64,000 bases of DNA. Origin: an uncultured Lachnospiraceae bacterium. GTDB taxonomy: Bacteria; Bacillota; Clostridia; Lachnospirales; Lachnospiraceae. Shown here one piece after another: positions 17,515 to 26,888 of this stretch (within the stretch, counting starts at the first letter, position 1; each line of letters opens with the position of its first letter). A model generated the notes under the pieces. The model searched no databases. It worked only from the letters and a program-made list of their open reading frames with translations, and was not told the DNA's origin. A program made the translations under genes and the position numbers. The DNA lies in contig CAMUXE010000002.1 in assembly GCA_947164605.1 (NCBI GenBank), forward strand, positions 62,001 through 126,000, given 5' to 3'.

Positions 17515-19152
17515 ATGTATAGTGAGGTCTTAAGTATAGCTATCACTGGCCTTACAACTTGTATAGTTAAGGTGGAGACAGATGTTGATAATGGAATTCC
17601 ATATTTCGAGATGAGTGGTTGCCTGTCTACTATGGTTAGGGAGTCAAAGGAAAGAATACAGGTTAGCATAAGAAACTCAGGCTTTAAGCTTAAACCACAA
17701 AGAATAATTGTTAATATTTCACCTGCTGATGTCAGAAAAGCAGGTACAGGTTTTGATTTACCGATTGCTATAGGTATTCTTATGGCCAATTCTATGCTTA
17801 AGAAAGACCTTGTAGAGCAGGCTGTATTTTTGGGCGAGCTAAGTCTTGATGGCTCCATAAACTCAGTTAATGGCATACTGCCGTCGGTTATAGCAGCAAA
17901 AGAAGCTGGCTTAAAAAGAATATTCATTCCAAAAGCTAATGAGAAGGAGGCAAGGATTTTAGATGGACTTGAAATATGCCCCGTAGCAAACTTAAAGGAA
18001 TTAACAGATTATCTCAATGGTATAAATAAACTTTCGCCTTCTGTGGAAGTAAGGCTGCAAGAGAGAGAAGATAAGGATGTTAAGGTAGATAAAGTTGATA
18101 ATAACGAAATAAGAGATAATAAAGATAATAAAGATAGGGCTAAGGCTTATGATTATTTAGATATCGTCGGTCAGAAGAGTGCAAAGAGAGCTGTTATGAT
18201 AGCTGCTGCCGGTATGCACAATATTATGCTTGAAGGAGCACCTGGTGCAGGTAAGACTATGATTGCAGAGAGAATACCTGGTATTTTACCGGATTTAGAG
18301 ATGGATGAAAAACTTGAGATAACAAAGATATATTCAATAGCTGGTATCTTGAAAGATGGTGATTTGATATATGAGAGACCCTTTAGAAATCCGCATCACT
18401 CAGTAACTCAGGCTGCTATGCTTGGAGGTGGAGCCATTCCGCGACCTGGAGAGATTACATTGGCCACATCAGGAGTGCTCTTTTTAGATGAATTGACTGA
18501 GTACAAGGCTCAGATTTTGGAATCTTTGAGACAGCCCCTCGAAGATAAGTATATACGTTTAGTTAGGGTCGGACTTGACTATGTATTCCCAGCTGATTTT
18601 ATGCTTGTAGCTGCCATGAATCCTTGTAAATGTGGTTATTACCCAGACAGACTTAGGTGTAATTGTAAGGAGTCAGACATAAGGAGGTTTAGGGATAAAA
18701 TAAGTCAACCTATGTGGGATAGATTTGATATGAAGGTTCATATTGAGTCTGTGGGCCTAGAAGAGCTTATTAAGGAAAGAGATGACAGGGATGAGACCTT
18801 TACGACCAGCAAGATGAAGGAGGCTGTAGAGAGGGCCAGGTTAAGGCAAAAAGAGCGATTCGAAATTAGAAATTACAGGGATGAAAATGATCAATTTGCC
18901 TTAGGAGGAAGAAAACTGAGATTTAATTCGGATATGAACGCTAAAGATATCAAGAGCTATTGCCCCTTGTCTGATGAGTGCAGTAAGGTCTTGAGGCAGG
19001 CTTATTCAAGATTTGGTCTTACTATGAGGGCCTACAATAAGATAATAAAGGTGGCAAGGACTATTGCGGATCTGGATGATAGCGATGAGATAGGGATAAA
19101 GCATCTTTTGGAGGCTATATCATACAGAGTCGTGACGTCAAGTATAACTTGA
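17515..19152 (+). CDS. YifB/ComM family AAA+ ATPase (Mg-chelatase-like)
   Basis: A 545-residue protein. ComM in naturally competent bacteria is a hexameric helicase that promotes branch migration during integration of transforming DNA. The N-terminal S5-like lon-type domain (about 20-165), an AAA+ core with Walker A GAPGAGKT (about 240) and Walker B LFLDEL, and a C-terminal Mg_chelatase_C domain are all visible. NPHHSVTQAAMLGGG is typical. An insertion rich in Asp, Lys and Asn (about 195-215) is strain-like filler. MYSEV at 17515 matches family N-termini and follows GGGGGAG. A GTG at 17482 also has an AGGAG 8 bases upstream and would add 11 residues. Confidence 0.92.
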   Translation: MYSEVLSIAITGLTTCIVKVETDVDNGIPYFEMSGCLSTMVRESKERIQVSIRNSGFKLKPQRIIVNISPADVRKAGTGFDLPIAIGILMANSMLKKDLVEQAVFLGELSLDGSINSVNGILPSVIAAKEAGLKRIFIPKANEKEARILDGLEICPVANLKELTDYLNGINKLSPSVEVRLQEREDKDVKVDKVDNNEIRDNKDNKDRAKAYDYLDIVGQKSAKRAVMIAAAGMHNIMLEGAPGAGKTMIAERIPGILPDLEMDEKLEITKIYSIAGILKDGDLIYERPFRNPHHSVTQAAMLGGGAIPRPGEITLATSGVLFLDELTEYKAQILESLRQPLEDKYIRLVRVGLDYVFPADFMLVAAMNPCKCGYYPDRLRCNCKESDIRRFRDKISQPMWDRFDMKVHIESVGLEELIKERDDRDETFTTSKMKEAVERARLRQKERFEIRNYRDENDQFALGGRKLRFNSDMNAKDIKSYCPLSDECSKVLRQAYSRFGLTMRAYNKIIKVARTIADLDDSDEIGIKHLLEAISYRVVTSSIT

Positions 19153-19231
19153 GAATTGATAAGGGCAAAACGTGAATATGCCAGTGAGAGGCTAAATTTA
19201 CTCAATAAATTGCTATAGTGAGGGGGATTTT

Positions 19232-20452
19232 TTGGAGAAAGCTATAAGAGATTCTTCTTTAAAGAAAGAGGAATATGAGTGGTATATGGTTTCAAAACTT
19301 GGATTTAGGAACCTAGATTCAGTGACAAAAGTTATCAATTCGCTTCTTTATGATGCGTCGGATAAGACAGAATTAAGGTATCTTGCAGGAAAAATTCTTT
19401 CTATGAATAAGGAAGAGCTGATATTGAGCGGTTTAAAGGATCAGAAAAAGTATGATAGTCTCTTGGAGGATATGGAGAGAGTTAAGGCGGATGACAATAT
19501 TTTTTTGGAATATAGCAGGCTGGCTGACAAAGGGATAGAATTTATTGCCAGGTTTCATGACAAGTATCCAGATTTATTGAATCAAATATATTTGCCGCCT
19601 GTGGGGCTTTATGTATATGGCAGGAGTGACTGCCTTTTGGACTTTAATAAGTCATTTCCAAGAATTGCCATGGTTGGAGCTAGAAATTGTACAGAATATG
19701 GCAAAAAAATTGCCTTTGATCTTGCAAGAGATTTTACCTGCAGGGGGAATTTCGTTGTGAGTGGTATGGCCGTGGGAATTGATAAGGCGGCGCATGAGGG
19801 AGCTCTGTCGGCTGATGGGGCAACTATTGCTGTATTGGGCTGCGGGGTCGATATTTGCTATCCTAGGACTAATATAGGGCTCTATAGGGATATAGTTGAA
19901 GAGGGAGTCATAATATCTGAGTATGAAGCAGGAACACCGGCTTATAAGTCAAATTTCCCCCAAAGAAATAGGATTATAAGTGGTATGTGTGAGGCGACTC
20001 TGGTAGTTGAGGCTAGAAAGAGATCAGGTTCTCTGATAACAGCAGCAGATGCCCTCAATCAGGACAGACTTGTATGTGCAGTTCCAGGCAGAATAGGAGA
20101 TCCTTTAAGTGAGGGTTGCAATGAACTCCTTTTGAGTGGGGCTTCGCCCATTACAAAGCCAAAAGATCTCTATGATTTGTTTGAGATAGAGCTGCCGAAA
20201 AATCTTAGTTTGGACTTGGAAAAAGTGAAAAATAATATGGATGATAGTGAAGAAAACATAACTTATGAAAATATTTTTCTTGAAAGGCAAAAAAATTTGG
20301 TGTATAGTGTAGTCAATTTGTATCCAGAAACTATGGATTCAATAATTGAAAAAACTGGAATGGATGTTGCGAGTGTGGGCATGATTACTGCACTTCTGCT
20401 TATGGAGGGAAAGCTTAAGGAAACTAGTCCAAATACCTACATTCGTTCTTAG
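19232..20452 (+). CDS. dprA: DNA processing protein DprA (Smf)
   Basis: DprA binds incoming single-stranded DNA and loads RecA during natural transformation. It is widely conserved even where competence is not shown. The 406 residues include an N-terminal helical region, a Rossmann-type core with MVGARNCTEYGKK, SGMAVGIDKAAHEGAL, VLGCGVDICYP, FPQRNRIISGM and RSGSLITA, and a C-terminal winged-helix-like domain (about 335-405). Length is normal for firmicutes. The TTG start at 19232 follows AGGGGG by 5 bases. It lies between yifB and topA, a common firmicute order. Confidence 0.95.
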   Translation: MEKAIRDSSLKKEEYEWYMVSKLGFRNLDSVTKVINSLLYDASDKTELRYLAGKILSMNKEELILSGLKDQKKYDSLLEDMERVKADDNIFLEYSRLADKGIEFIARFHDKYPDLLNQIYLPPVGLYVYGRSDCLLDFNKSFPRIAMVGARNCTEYGKKIAFDLARDFTCRGNFVVSGMAVGIDKAAHEGALSADGATIAVLGCGVDICYPRTNIGLYRDIVEEGVIISEYEAGTPAYKSNFPQRNRIISGMCEATLVVEARKRSGSLITAADALNQDRLVCAVPGRIGDPLSEGCNELLLSGASPITKPKDLYDLFEIELPKNLSLDLEKVKNNMDDSEENITYENIFLERQKNLVYSVVNLYPETMDSIIEKTGMDVASVGMITALLLMEGKLKETSPNTYIRS

Positions 20453-20477
20453 TATTTACATCGGAGGTTTTTGTTTT

Positions 20478-22571
20478 ATGGCAAAGTATATGGTGATCGT
20501 TGAGTCTCCAGCTAAAGTTAAAACAATTAAAAAATTCTTAGGTTCTAATTATGACGTGTGCGCTTCACAGGGACATATTAGGGACTTGCCTAAGAGTCAG
20601 ATGGGAATAGATGTCGAAAACGATTTTGAGCCTAAATATATAACTATAAGAGGCAAGGGACCTATACTTGCTGATCTTAAAAAGAGAGCTAAGAAGGCTG
20701 ATAAAGTCTATCTTGCAACCGACCCTGACCGTGAGGGTGAGGCTATTTCTTGGCATTTGGCGAAGGCTTTGGGCTTGGAAGATAAGGATATACACCGTAT
20801 TACCTTCAATGAGATCACTAAGAATGCCGTAAAGGAATCAATTAAGAATTCTAGAAAGATTGATATGGATCTTGTAGATGCACAGCAGTCAAGAAGGGTA
20901 CTTGACCGTCTTGTGGGATATGGGATCAGTCCTGTGCTTTGGGCAAAGATTAAAAGAGGTTTGAGCGCAGGAAGAGTACAGTCAGTAGCTTTAAAGATAA
21001 TCTGTGACAGAGAGGATGAAATCAACTCATTTATTCCTAAGGAATACTGGACTTTGGAAGCTGATTTTGCAATTAAGGGTGAGAAAAAGCTTTTGAGAGC
21101 TAAATTCCACGGGGATGAGAATGGCAAGATTGAGATTCCATCTGAGGAGGAAGCTAAGAAAATTGAGGCTTCGGTCAAGAAGGCTAAACACGAGATTGAT
21201 AGCATCAAGATTAGCGATAAAAACAAGAAGGCTCCATTGCCTTTTACAACATCTACTCTTCAGCAGGAGGCAGCAAGCAAGCTGAATTTCTCTACATCTA
21301 AGACTATGAGAATTGCTCAGCAGTTATATGAAGGTGTGGAAGTTAAGGGCTATGGCACTATAGGTCTTATAACATACCTGCGTACTGATTCTGTAAGAGT
21401 AGCTGATGAGGCAGTTGCGGCTGCAAGAGAGTTTATTCTTGAGCAGTACGGAGAGGAGTATGCAGCAAAGATTGAACTTAAGGCTTCAAAAAAGAATGGC
21501 AAAGAGGAGCATAATGTACAGGATGCCCATGAGGCAATTCGTCCGGCATCTATAACTCTCACACCGACACATGTCAAGGAGTCTTTGTCCAGAGACCAGT
21601 TTAGGCTTTATAACCTTATATGGAAGCGCTTTACAGCTTCACAGATGAGTGGAGCTTTGTATGAGACAAGAAGTATTAAGATAAAGAGTGGAAAGTATTA
21701 TTTCACTGTTGCAGCTTCAAGAGTTAAATTTGGAGGTTTCCTCTCAGTTTATTCTGATGAAGAAGATAAGATTGAGAAGAATACCTTATTAAAGTCAATT
21801 GATAAGGACACTAAGATTAGTCTTGAGCAGGTGGAAAAAGAGCAGCACTTTACTCAGCCACCAGCTCACTATACTGAGGCTTCACTGGTTAAGCAACTTG
21901 AGGAACTTGGAATAGGCAGACCTTCTACCTATGCTCCAACTATCTCGACAATAATCGCAAGAAGGTATGTTACTAAAGAACAGAAGAATCTCTATGTGAC
22001 TGAGATTGGTGAGGCAGTTAACAATATTATGATTAAGGCCTTCCCAGAGGTTGTTGATGTAAGCTTTACCGCAAATATGGAGTCTTTGCTCGATGGAGTT
22101 GAAGAAGGCAATATTAAGTGGAAAGAGATAATCAAGAATTTTTATCCAGATCTTGATAGAGCTGTCAAAGCAGCAGAGAAAGAGCTTGAAAATATTAAAA
22201 TTGAGGATGAGGTTACTGATGTTGTCTGTGAATTGTGCGGACGCAATATGGTAATCAAGTATGGACCACATGGAAAGTTCTTGGCTTGTCCAGGCTTCCC
22301 AGAGTGTAAGAATACTAAACCTTATCTTGAAAAGATAGGAATTGCCTGCCCTAAGTGTGGCAAGGATATTGTTATCAGAAAGACCAGAAAGGGTCGTAAA
22401 TTTTATGGATGTGAAAACTATCCAGAGTGCGACTTTAATAGTTGGCAGAAACCAGTCGCTAAGCCATGTCCAAAATGTGGTGGCCTCATGGTCGAGAAGG
22501 GCAACAAGGTTGCCTGTGCCAATCAAGAGTGTGGCTATGTCGAAGCAAAAGCCAAAGATAATGCCCTTTAA
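20478..22571 (+). CDS. topA: DNA topoisomerase I
   Basis: A type IA topoisomerase that relaxes negatively supercoiled DNA. The 697 residues start with the Toprim domain (VESPAKVKTI, DPDREGEAISWHL). The catalytic tyrosine is Y300 in LITYLRTDSVR. The C-terminus carries three CxxC-type zinc ribbons (CELCGRN with CPGFPEC, CPKCGKD with CENYPEC, and CPKCGG with CANQEC). The start follows a CGGAGG site 25 bases after dprA. Length and domain order are typical. Confidence 0.97.
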   Translation: MAKYMVIVESPAKVKTIKKFLGSNYDVCASQGHIRDLPKSQMGIDVENDFEPKYITIRGKGPILADLKKRAKKADKVYLATDPDREGEAISWHLAKALGLEDKDIHRITFNEITKNAVKESIKNSRKIDMDLVDAQQSRRVLDRLVGYGISPVLWAKIKRGLSAGRVQSVALKIICDREDEINSFIPKEYWTLEADFAIKGEKKLLRAKFHGDENGKIEIPSEEEAKKIEASVKKAKHEIDSIKISDKNKKAPLPFTTSTLQQEAASKLNFSTSKTMRIAQQLYEGVEVKGYGTIGLITYLRTDSVRVADEAVAAAREFILEQYGEEYAAKIELKASKKNGKEEHNVQDAHEAIRPASITLTPTHVKESLSRDQFRLYNLIWKRFTASQMSGALYETRSIKIKSGKYYFTVAASRVKFGGFLSVYSDEEDKIEKNTLLKSIDKDTKISLEQVEKEQHFTQPPAHYTEASLVKQLEELGIGRPSTYAPTISTIIARRYVTKEQKNLYVTEIGEAVNNIMIKAFPEVVDVSFTANMESLLDGVEEGNIKWKEIIKNFYPDLDRAVKAAEKELENIKIEDEVTDVVCELCGRNMVIKYGPHGKFLACPGFPECKNTKPYLEKIGIACPKCGKDIVIRKTRKGRKFYGCENYPECDFNSWQKPVAKPCPKCGGLMVEKGNKVACANQECGYVEAKAKDNAL

Positions 22572-22601
22572 ATTAGATAAAATCTAATAAGCATATTGTT
22601 T

Positions 22602-22667
22602 AAAACAGCCGATATTTGTTTTATAAGAAGAATTAAATTCTGCTTATAAAACAGTCGGCTGTTTATT
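22602..22667 (+). terminator. Long terminator hairpin after topA
   Basis: AAACAGCCGA (22603-22612) pairs with TCGGCTGTTT (22655-22664). An inner stem, TTTTATAAG with CTTATAAAA, closes the top. A T-rich but interrupted tail follows. It separates the topA operon from the flagellar operon. Confidence 0.8.
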
Positions 22668-22721
22668 GCATTTTAAGGGCATTTTTCGAATGAAATACTT
22701 TATTTTTTGGGATGGATATCA

Positions 22722-22727
22722 TATAAT
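22722..22727 (+). promoter_or_regulatory. Possible -10 box of the flagellar operon
   Basis: TATAAT lies 57 bases before flgB. No convincing -35 is seen at the normal distance (TTTATT at best), and no sigma-D-type motif is present. The main promoter of the fla/che operon should be within this gap, but its identity is unsure. Confidence 0.3.
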
Positions 22728-22783
22728 AATGACAGTATGGAGTTTTATACAATTAAAACCCAATTTAGCGGAAAGGAGCTTAT

Positions 22784-23212
22784 ATGAGTAATTCAATTTT
22801 TGGTAGTTCACAAATTTTTGGAAGCTCAGGTGCATATGGCTATGTTAATCTCTTAAAGTCTGCAGCAGATGCAAGCTGGACAAGAGAATCAGTAATAACT
22901 AACAACATTGCCAATGTAGATACTCCCGGCTATAAGAGACAGGATGTCGAGTTCAAGACATATTTAAACTCAGCTCTTGAACAGGCTGGAAAACCATATA
23001 CAACGCTTACACAGCGTGTTCGTAAACTGGATTTAAGTGATGTGACAACAAGGACGTATACAGATATGTCAACACTTGATTACAGGCTGGATGGAAACAA
23101 TGTGGATTTGTCGACAGAGAATGTAGAGCTTGCTAGTGAGCAGCTCAACTATAATGCTTTGATTGACAGTATGAACAACGAGTTTTCAAGGATGAAGTCA
23201 GTACTCAAGTAA
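22784..23212 (+). CDS. flgB: Flagellar basal-body rod protein FlgB
   Basis: FlgB forms the proximal part of the flagellar rod. The 142 residues carry the family N-terminal signature NNIANVDTPGYKRQDVEF and a C-terminal amphipathic helix with DSMNNEFSRMKS. The length is normal. GGAAAGGAG precedes the ATG. This is the first gene of the fla/che operon, downstream of the topA terminator. Confidence 0.96.
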   Translation: MSNSIFGSSQIFGSSGAYGYVNLLKSAADASWTRESVITNNIANVDTPGYKRQDVEFKTYLNSALEQAGKPYTTLTQRVRKLDLSDVTTRTYTDMSTLDYRLDGNNVDLSTENVELASEQLNYNALIDSMNNEFSRMKSVLK

Positions 23213-23245
23213 AGGATTTTGCTTAGATACAGGAAGGAGTAGACT

Positions 23246-23731
23246 ATGGCTATGTTTACATCTTTTAACATCTCTGCGTCAGGTATGACTGCTCAGCAGT
23301 TGCGTACAGATGTTATAGCTCAGAATATTGCAAATGTTAATACAACAAGAACTTCAGATGGCACACCTTATGTCAGAAAGGCAGTTGTCTTCACTGAGAA
23401 AACTCTCTCAGCTGCAACTGCAATCAGAGGAGCTAATTCAGCAGGTTCATCTTTTGCGTCATATCTTCACAATGCCAATGGTGGAACTCTGGGTGATGGA
23501 GTAAAGGTTACATCTGTCTATGAGGATAATTCAACTGATATGAATATGGTATATGACCCATCTCATCCAGATGCTGATGAGAATGGTTATGTCACATATC
23601 CTAATGTCAATGTAGTTCAGGAGATGACAGATCTTATTGATGCCTCTAGATCATATGAAGCCAATATTTCAGCCTTCAATGCAAGTAAGAGCATGGCAAG
23701 TAAGGGACTCTCAATAGGACAGAACTCTTGA
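23246..23731 (+). CDS. flgC: Flagellar basal-body rod protein FlgC
   Basis: FlgC is a proximal rod subunit. The 161 residues start with FNISASGMTAQQLR and IAQNIANVNTTR, and end with the conserved VNVVQEMTDLIDASRSYEANISAF. It is 33 bases after flgB with an AAGGAG site. Compared with enteric FlgC there is a modest central insertion rich in Ala, Ser and Gly (about 50-75). Confidence 0.96.
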   Translation: MAMFTSFNISASGMTAQQLRTDVIAQNIANVNTTRTSDGTPYVRKAVVFTEKTLSAATAIRGANSAGSSFASYLHNANGGTLGDGVKVTSVYEDNSTDMNMVYDPSHPDADENGYVTYPNVNVVQEMTDLIDASRSYEANISAFNASKSMASKGLSIGQNS

Positions 23732-23789
23732 TATTAAAGATTGACGATAAGTATTAGTCTTAGATAAAGAATTAGAAAGGATCTGAATT

Positions 23790-24131
23790 ATGGATCTTAT
23801 GACAGCGATTAATTCGCTTGGTGGAGATTATGTTTCCAAGGTTTCCTCAGCAATGAAGGATTCAGCAGTGCTTGGAACTAATGCCAAAGAGATAAGCAGC
23901 GATCAAACATTTGACTCGGTATTTAATGCCGTATCTGGACTTGTGAACAGCACCAATGATTATGTTCAGCGTGCTCAGAAGGCAGAAGTAGATTATGCTC
24001 TTGGCAATATGACAAACACACATGAATTGGGAGTTTATCAGCAGGAGGCCAATGTTGCACTGCAGTTCACTGTAGCTGTAAGAGACAAGGCGCTTGAGGC
24101 ATATAAAGAGATAATGAATATGCAGATTTGA
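23790..24131 (+). CDS. fliE: Flagellar hook-basal body protein FliE
   Basis: FliE links the MS ring to the rod. The 113 residues end with the family signature ALQFTVAVRDKALEAYKEIMNMQI and contain NDYVQRAQKAEVDYALG. The length is typical. It lies between flgC and fliF as in other firmicutes, with a GAAAGGA site. Confidence 0.94.
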   Translation: MDLMTAINSLGGDYVSKVSSAMKDSAVLGTNAKEISSDQTFDSVFNAVSGLVNSTNDYVQRAQKAEVDYALGNMTNTHELGVYQQEANVALQFTVAVRDKALEAYKEIMNMQI

Positions 24132-24164
24132 TTTAGCAGATAAAATTTGGGAGCATAAAACAAG

Positions 24165-25778
24165 ATGGTAGAGCGTTTAAGAAAGATTCTCGACAGGATA
24201 GTTGAAATCTGGAAAAACTGGTCTAGAAAACAGAAGACAATAATAATAAGTTCTGTTGCTGTGGTCATCATAGCTGTCACAATACTTATATTTGTTATGA
24301 ATCGTACTCAGTATGCGATTCTCACAACAGCCAGTGACTATGAGCAACTCAACAGTATTACAACAATATTGAAGGATGGTGCCTATACTTACAGAGTTAA
24401 GGATAATTCCTTGTTGGTAGAAGTTGAAAAATCAAAACTCACAGACGCAAAGATGGCGATTGCGAGCGCTGATATTAAGTCGAGTGGCTATTCATTTGAA
24501 GATGCCATGAAATCGAGCTTTACAACAACTGATTCGGATAAGAATAAGCAGTATGAGCATTATCTTGAATCAAAATTTGCCGAAGATCTGACAAGCATGG
24601 ATGGTATTAAAAGAGCATCTGTAACTGTAGATATTGCGCAGGATACAAACTCTTTTTATAAGCAGACATCCGAATCGTCAGTATCAGTCCTTTTGGAGAC
24701 TAGCAAGAATTTGTCTGATGACACAGCAGAGTCAATTGCTAACTTCCTTGCCACAGCAGTGGGCAACAAATCGACTGACAATATAACAATCGTATCAAGC
24801 GATGGAACTACACTTTTTTCTGGCCCGTCCAATGCTTCATCAGGCTCAGGCGTCAGCTATGCCGGTAAGCAGAAGTATAAGGGACAGATTGAGTCGACAA
24901 CAAGATCATCATTGAAACAGGGACTTTTGGCAACTGGACTCTATGACGATGCTTATATTACTTTGAACTATGTCCTCAACTGGGATGCAGTCAACAAGAT
25001 TGCAACTGAGTACTCAACTCAGGGCGATGACCAGGCAATCTTTGGTGAGTCCTATGAGGAAAAGTCACAGGGAACAAATGCAGCCAGCGGAACTCCTGGA
25101 ACAGTTTCCAACGATGATGACACAACATACGAATTGAGCAATGGCTCGGGCTCAAGCTCCAATTATGAAGTTAAAAAGTACCAGTACATGCCTAATGAGC
25201 TGGTTACAACAACAACACAGGAGCCAGGTTCAATTGTCTATAATGATTCAACTCTTGCTGTTACCTTTATCAGAAATGTTGTCTATAACCAAAAAGAGAT
25301 GGAAGACAACAATATGCTCAACGGCATGACTTGGGAGCAGTTTAAACAGGCCAATGCTGATTCTACAGCAATCGATGTTGATAACAACTGGGTTAATTAC
25401 CTGTCAAGAGGTACTGGAATTAATGCCAATAACATAACAGTTCTGGCCTATCAGAGACCATTTTTTGAAGATAGCCCTGCAACATCAGTATTTTCAACAC
25501 TCACATTCTGGATTCAGATTCTACTTGCTCTTGCAATACTTGGCTTACTTGCCTTTGTTATTATCAGAAGTGCCAGACCTCTCACAGTTGAGGAGAAAGA
25601 GCCAGAAATCTCTGTTGAGGAGATGCTTGCAACTACAAGAGAAGCTCAGCCTAAGGTTGATGATATCGACATGCAGGAGAAGTCGGAGACAAGGCGTGCT
25701 ATCGAGAAGTTCGTCGACGAGAATCCGGAAGCGGTTGCTTTGCTCTTGCGCAACTGGCTGAATGATGGATGGAACTAA
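24165..25778 (+). CDS. fliF: Flagellar MS-ring protein FliF
   Basis: FliF builds the MS ring in the cytoplasmic membrane, the base for rotor and export apparatus. The 537 residues show two membrane helices, at about 24-46 and 445-470. Between them lie the ring-building motifs (SGYSFEDAM, RASVTVDIAQD, and the YMPNELVTTTTQEPGSI stretch). The C-terminal tail (ALLLRNWLND at the end) is the FliG-binding segment. The start at 24165 follows GGGAG. The gene is 33 bases after fliE. Confidence 0.95.
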   Translation: MVERLRKILDRIVEIWKNWSRKQKTIIISSVAVVIIAVTILIFVMNRTQYAILTTASDYEQLNSITTILKDGAYTYRVKDNSLLVEVEKSKLTDAKMAIASADIKSSGYSFEDAMKSSFTTTDSDKNKQYEHYLESKFAEDLTSMDGIKRASVTVDIAQDTNSFYKQTSESSVSVLLETSKNLSDDTAESIANFLATAVGNKSTDNITIVSSDGTTLFSGPSNASSGSGVSYAGKQKYKGQIESTTRSSLKQGLLATGLYDDAYITLNYVLNWDAVNKIATEYSTQGDDQAIFGESYEEKSQGTNAASGTPGTVSNDDDTTYELSNGSGSSSNYEVKKYQYMPNELVTTTTQEPGSIVYNDSTLAVTFIRNVVYNQKEMEDNNMLNGMTWEQFKQANADSTAIDVDNNWVNYLSRGTGINANNITVLAYQRPFFEDSPATSVFSTLTFWIQILLALAILGLLAFVIIRSARPLTVEEKEPEISVEEMLATTREAQPKVDDIDMQEKSETRRAIEKFVDENPEAVALLLRNWLNDGWN

Positions 25779-25822
25779 GGGAGTTTGACTTAAGAAATTT
25801 GAGTTAAATAATTGAAAATAAT

Positions 25823-25839
25823 GCCAAGCTTGGCTTGGC
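25823..25839 (+). other. Small GC-rich hairpin between fliF and fliG
   Basis: GCCAAGC, a 3-base loop, then GCTTGGC form a 7-base-pair stem in the 93-base gap. The first 12 bases are also a palindrome with a HindIII-type core. There is no T-run. It may be an mRNA stability element, but this is inference. Confidence 0.5.
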
Positions 25840-25871
25840 GGGCACTATAAGGAAAAGAGAGAAGATAGATT

Positions 25872-26888
25872 ATGCCTCAGTTAGATAACAAGGAGATGGA
25901 TGGGGTAGAGAAGGCAGCAGTCTTGCTTATTGCCTTGGGACCTGAGAAATCTGCCAAGATATTTAAACACTTAAAAGAAGATGAGATAGAGCAGTTAACA
26001 CTTGAAATTGCCAATACAAACTCAGTCTCACCACAGACTAAAGAGTCTGTGCTCAACGAGTTCTATGAAATCTGTCTCGCTCAGCAGTATATTGCAGAAG
26101 GTGGTATTGGCTATGCTAAGGAGCTTCTTGAAAAAGCCCTTGGTGAAGATAAGGCTAAGGATGTAATTGGAAAACTTACAGCGAGCCTTCAGGTTCGTCC
26201 TTTCGAGTTTATCAGAAAGACAGATCCAAGCCAGCTGCTCAACTTCATACAGGACGAGCATCCTCAGACTATTGCTCTTATTTTGAGCTACCTGCCTCCA
26301 TCACAGGCATCACAGGTTGTCTCAGCTCTGCCTCCTGAAAAACAGGCGGATGTTGCAAGACGTATAGCCCAGATGGATAGAACATCTCCAGATGTAATCA
26401 AGCAGGTTGAGAAGATACTTGAGAGAAAGCTTTCAAGCTTGGTAAATCAGGATTACACAATTGTCGGTGGCGTAGATGCTATCGTTGCCATCCTCAATTC
26501 TGTTGATAGAGGTACAGAGAAACATATCATGGAGACTCTCGAAGTCGAAGAGCCAGAGCTTGCTGATGATATCAGAAAGAAGATGTTTGTATTCGAGGAT
26601 ATCCTTTCACTCGACGACAGATCAATCCAGAGAGTGCTTAGAGATGTTGACAATTCAGATCTTGCTCTTGCACTTAAGGGAGCTACAGAGGAAGTTCAGA
26701 ATGTTATTCTCAACAACCTTTCAAAGCGTCTTGCTGTTATGATCAAGGAAGATATGGATTATATGGGACCTGTACGTATGAAGGATGTTGAGGAAGCTCA
26801 GCAGAAGATTGTTAATATCATAAGAAAGCTTGAAGATTCTGGCGAGATTGTCATTGCAAGAGGCGGAGGAGACGAGATAATTGTCTAA
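25872..26888 (+). CDS. fliG: Flagellar rotor/switch protein FliG
   Basis: FliG is the rotor component that interacts with MotA and FliM for torque and switching. The 338 residues have the usual N, middle and C domains. KAAVLLIALGPEKSAKIF and EHPQTIALILSYLPPSQAS (EHPQ motif) are clear. The C-terminal torque helix includes FEDILSLDDRSIQRVLRDVD. Length is normal. It overlaps fliH by 8 bases. Confidence 0.97.
   Translation: MPQLDNKEMDGVEKAAVLLIALGPEKSAKIFKHLKEDEIEQLTLEIANTNSVSPQTKESVLNEFYEICLAQQYIAEGGIGYAKELLEKALGEDKAKDVIGKLTASLQVRPFEFIRKTDPSQLLNFIQDEHPQTIALILSYLPPSQASQVVSALPPEKQADVARRIAQMDRTSPDVIKQVEKILERKLSSLVNQDYTIVGGVDAIVAILNSVDRGTEKHIMETLEVEEPELADDIRKKMFVFEDILSLDDRSIQRVLRDVDNSDLALALKGATEEVQNVILNNLSKRLAVMIKEDMDYMGPVRMKDVEEAQQKIVNIIRKLEDSGEIVIARGGGDEIIV

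Noticed and set aside
20708-22526. Long - strand ORFs opposite topA (20708-21226 and 21882-22526)
   Set aside because: They mirror a well-conserved gene on the + strand and show no protein family signature. They are shadow frames.
22608-22615. GCCGATAT resembling a sigma-D -10 box upstream of flgB
   Set aside because: It forms part of the topA terminator stem, and there is no TAAA about 15 bases upstream.
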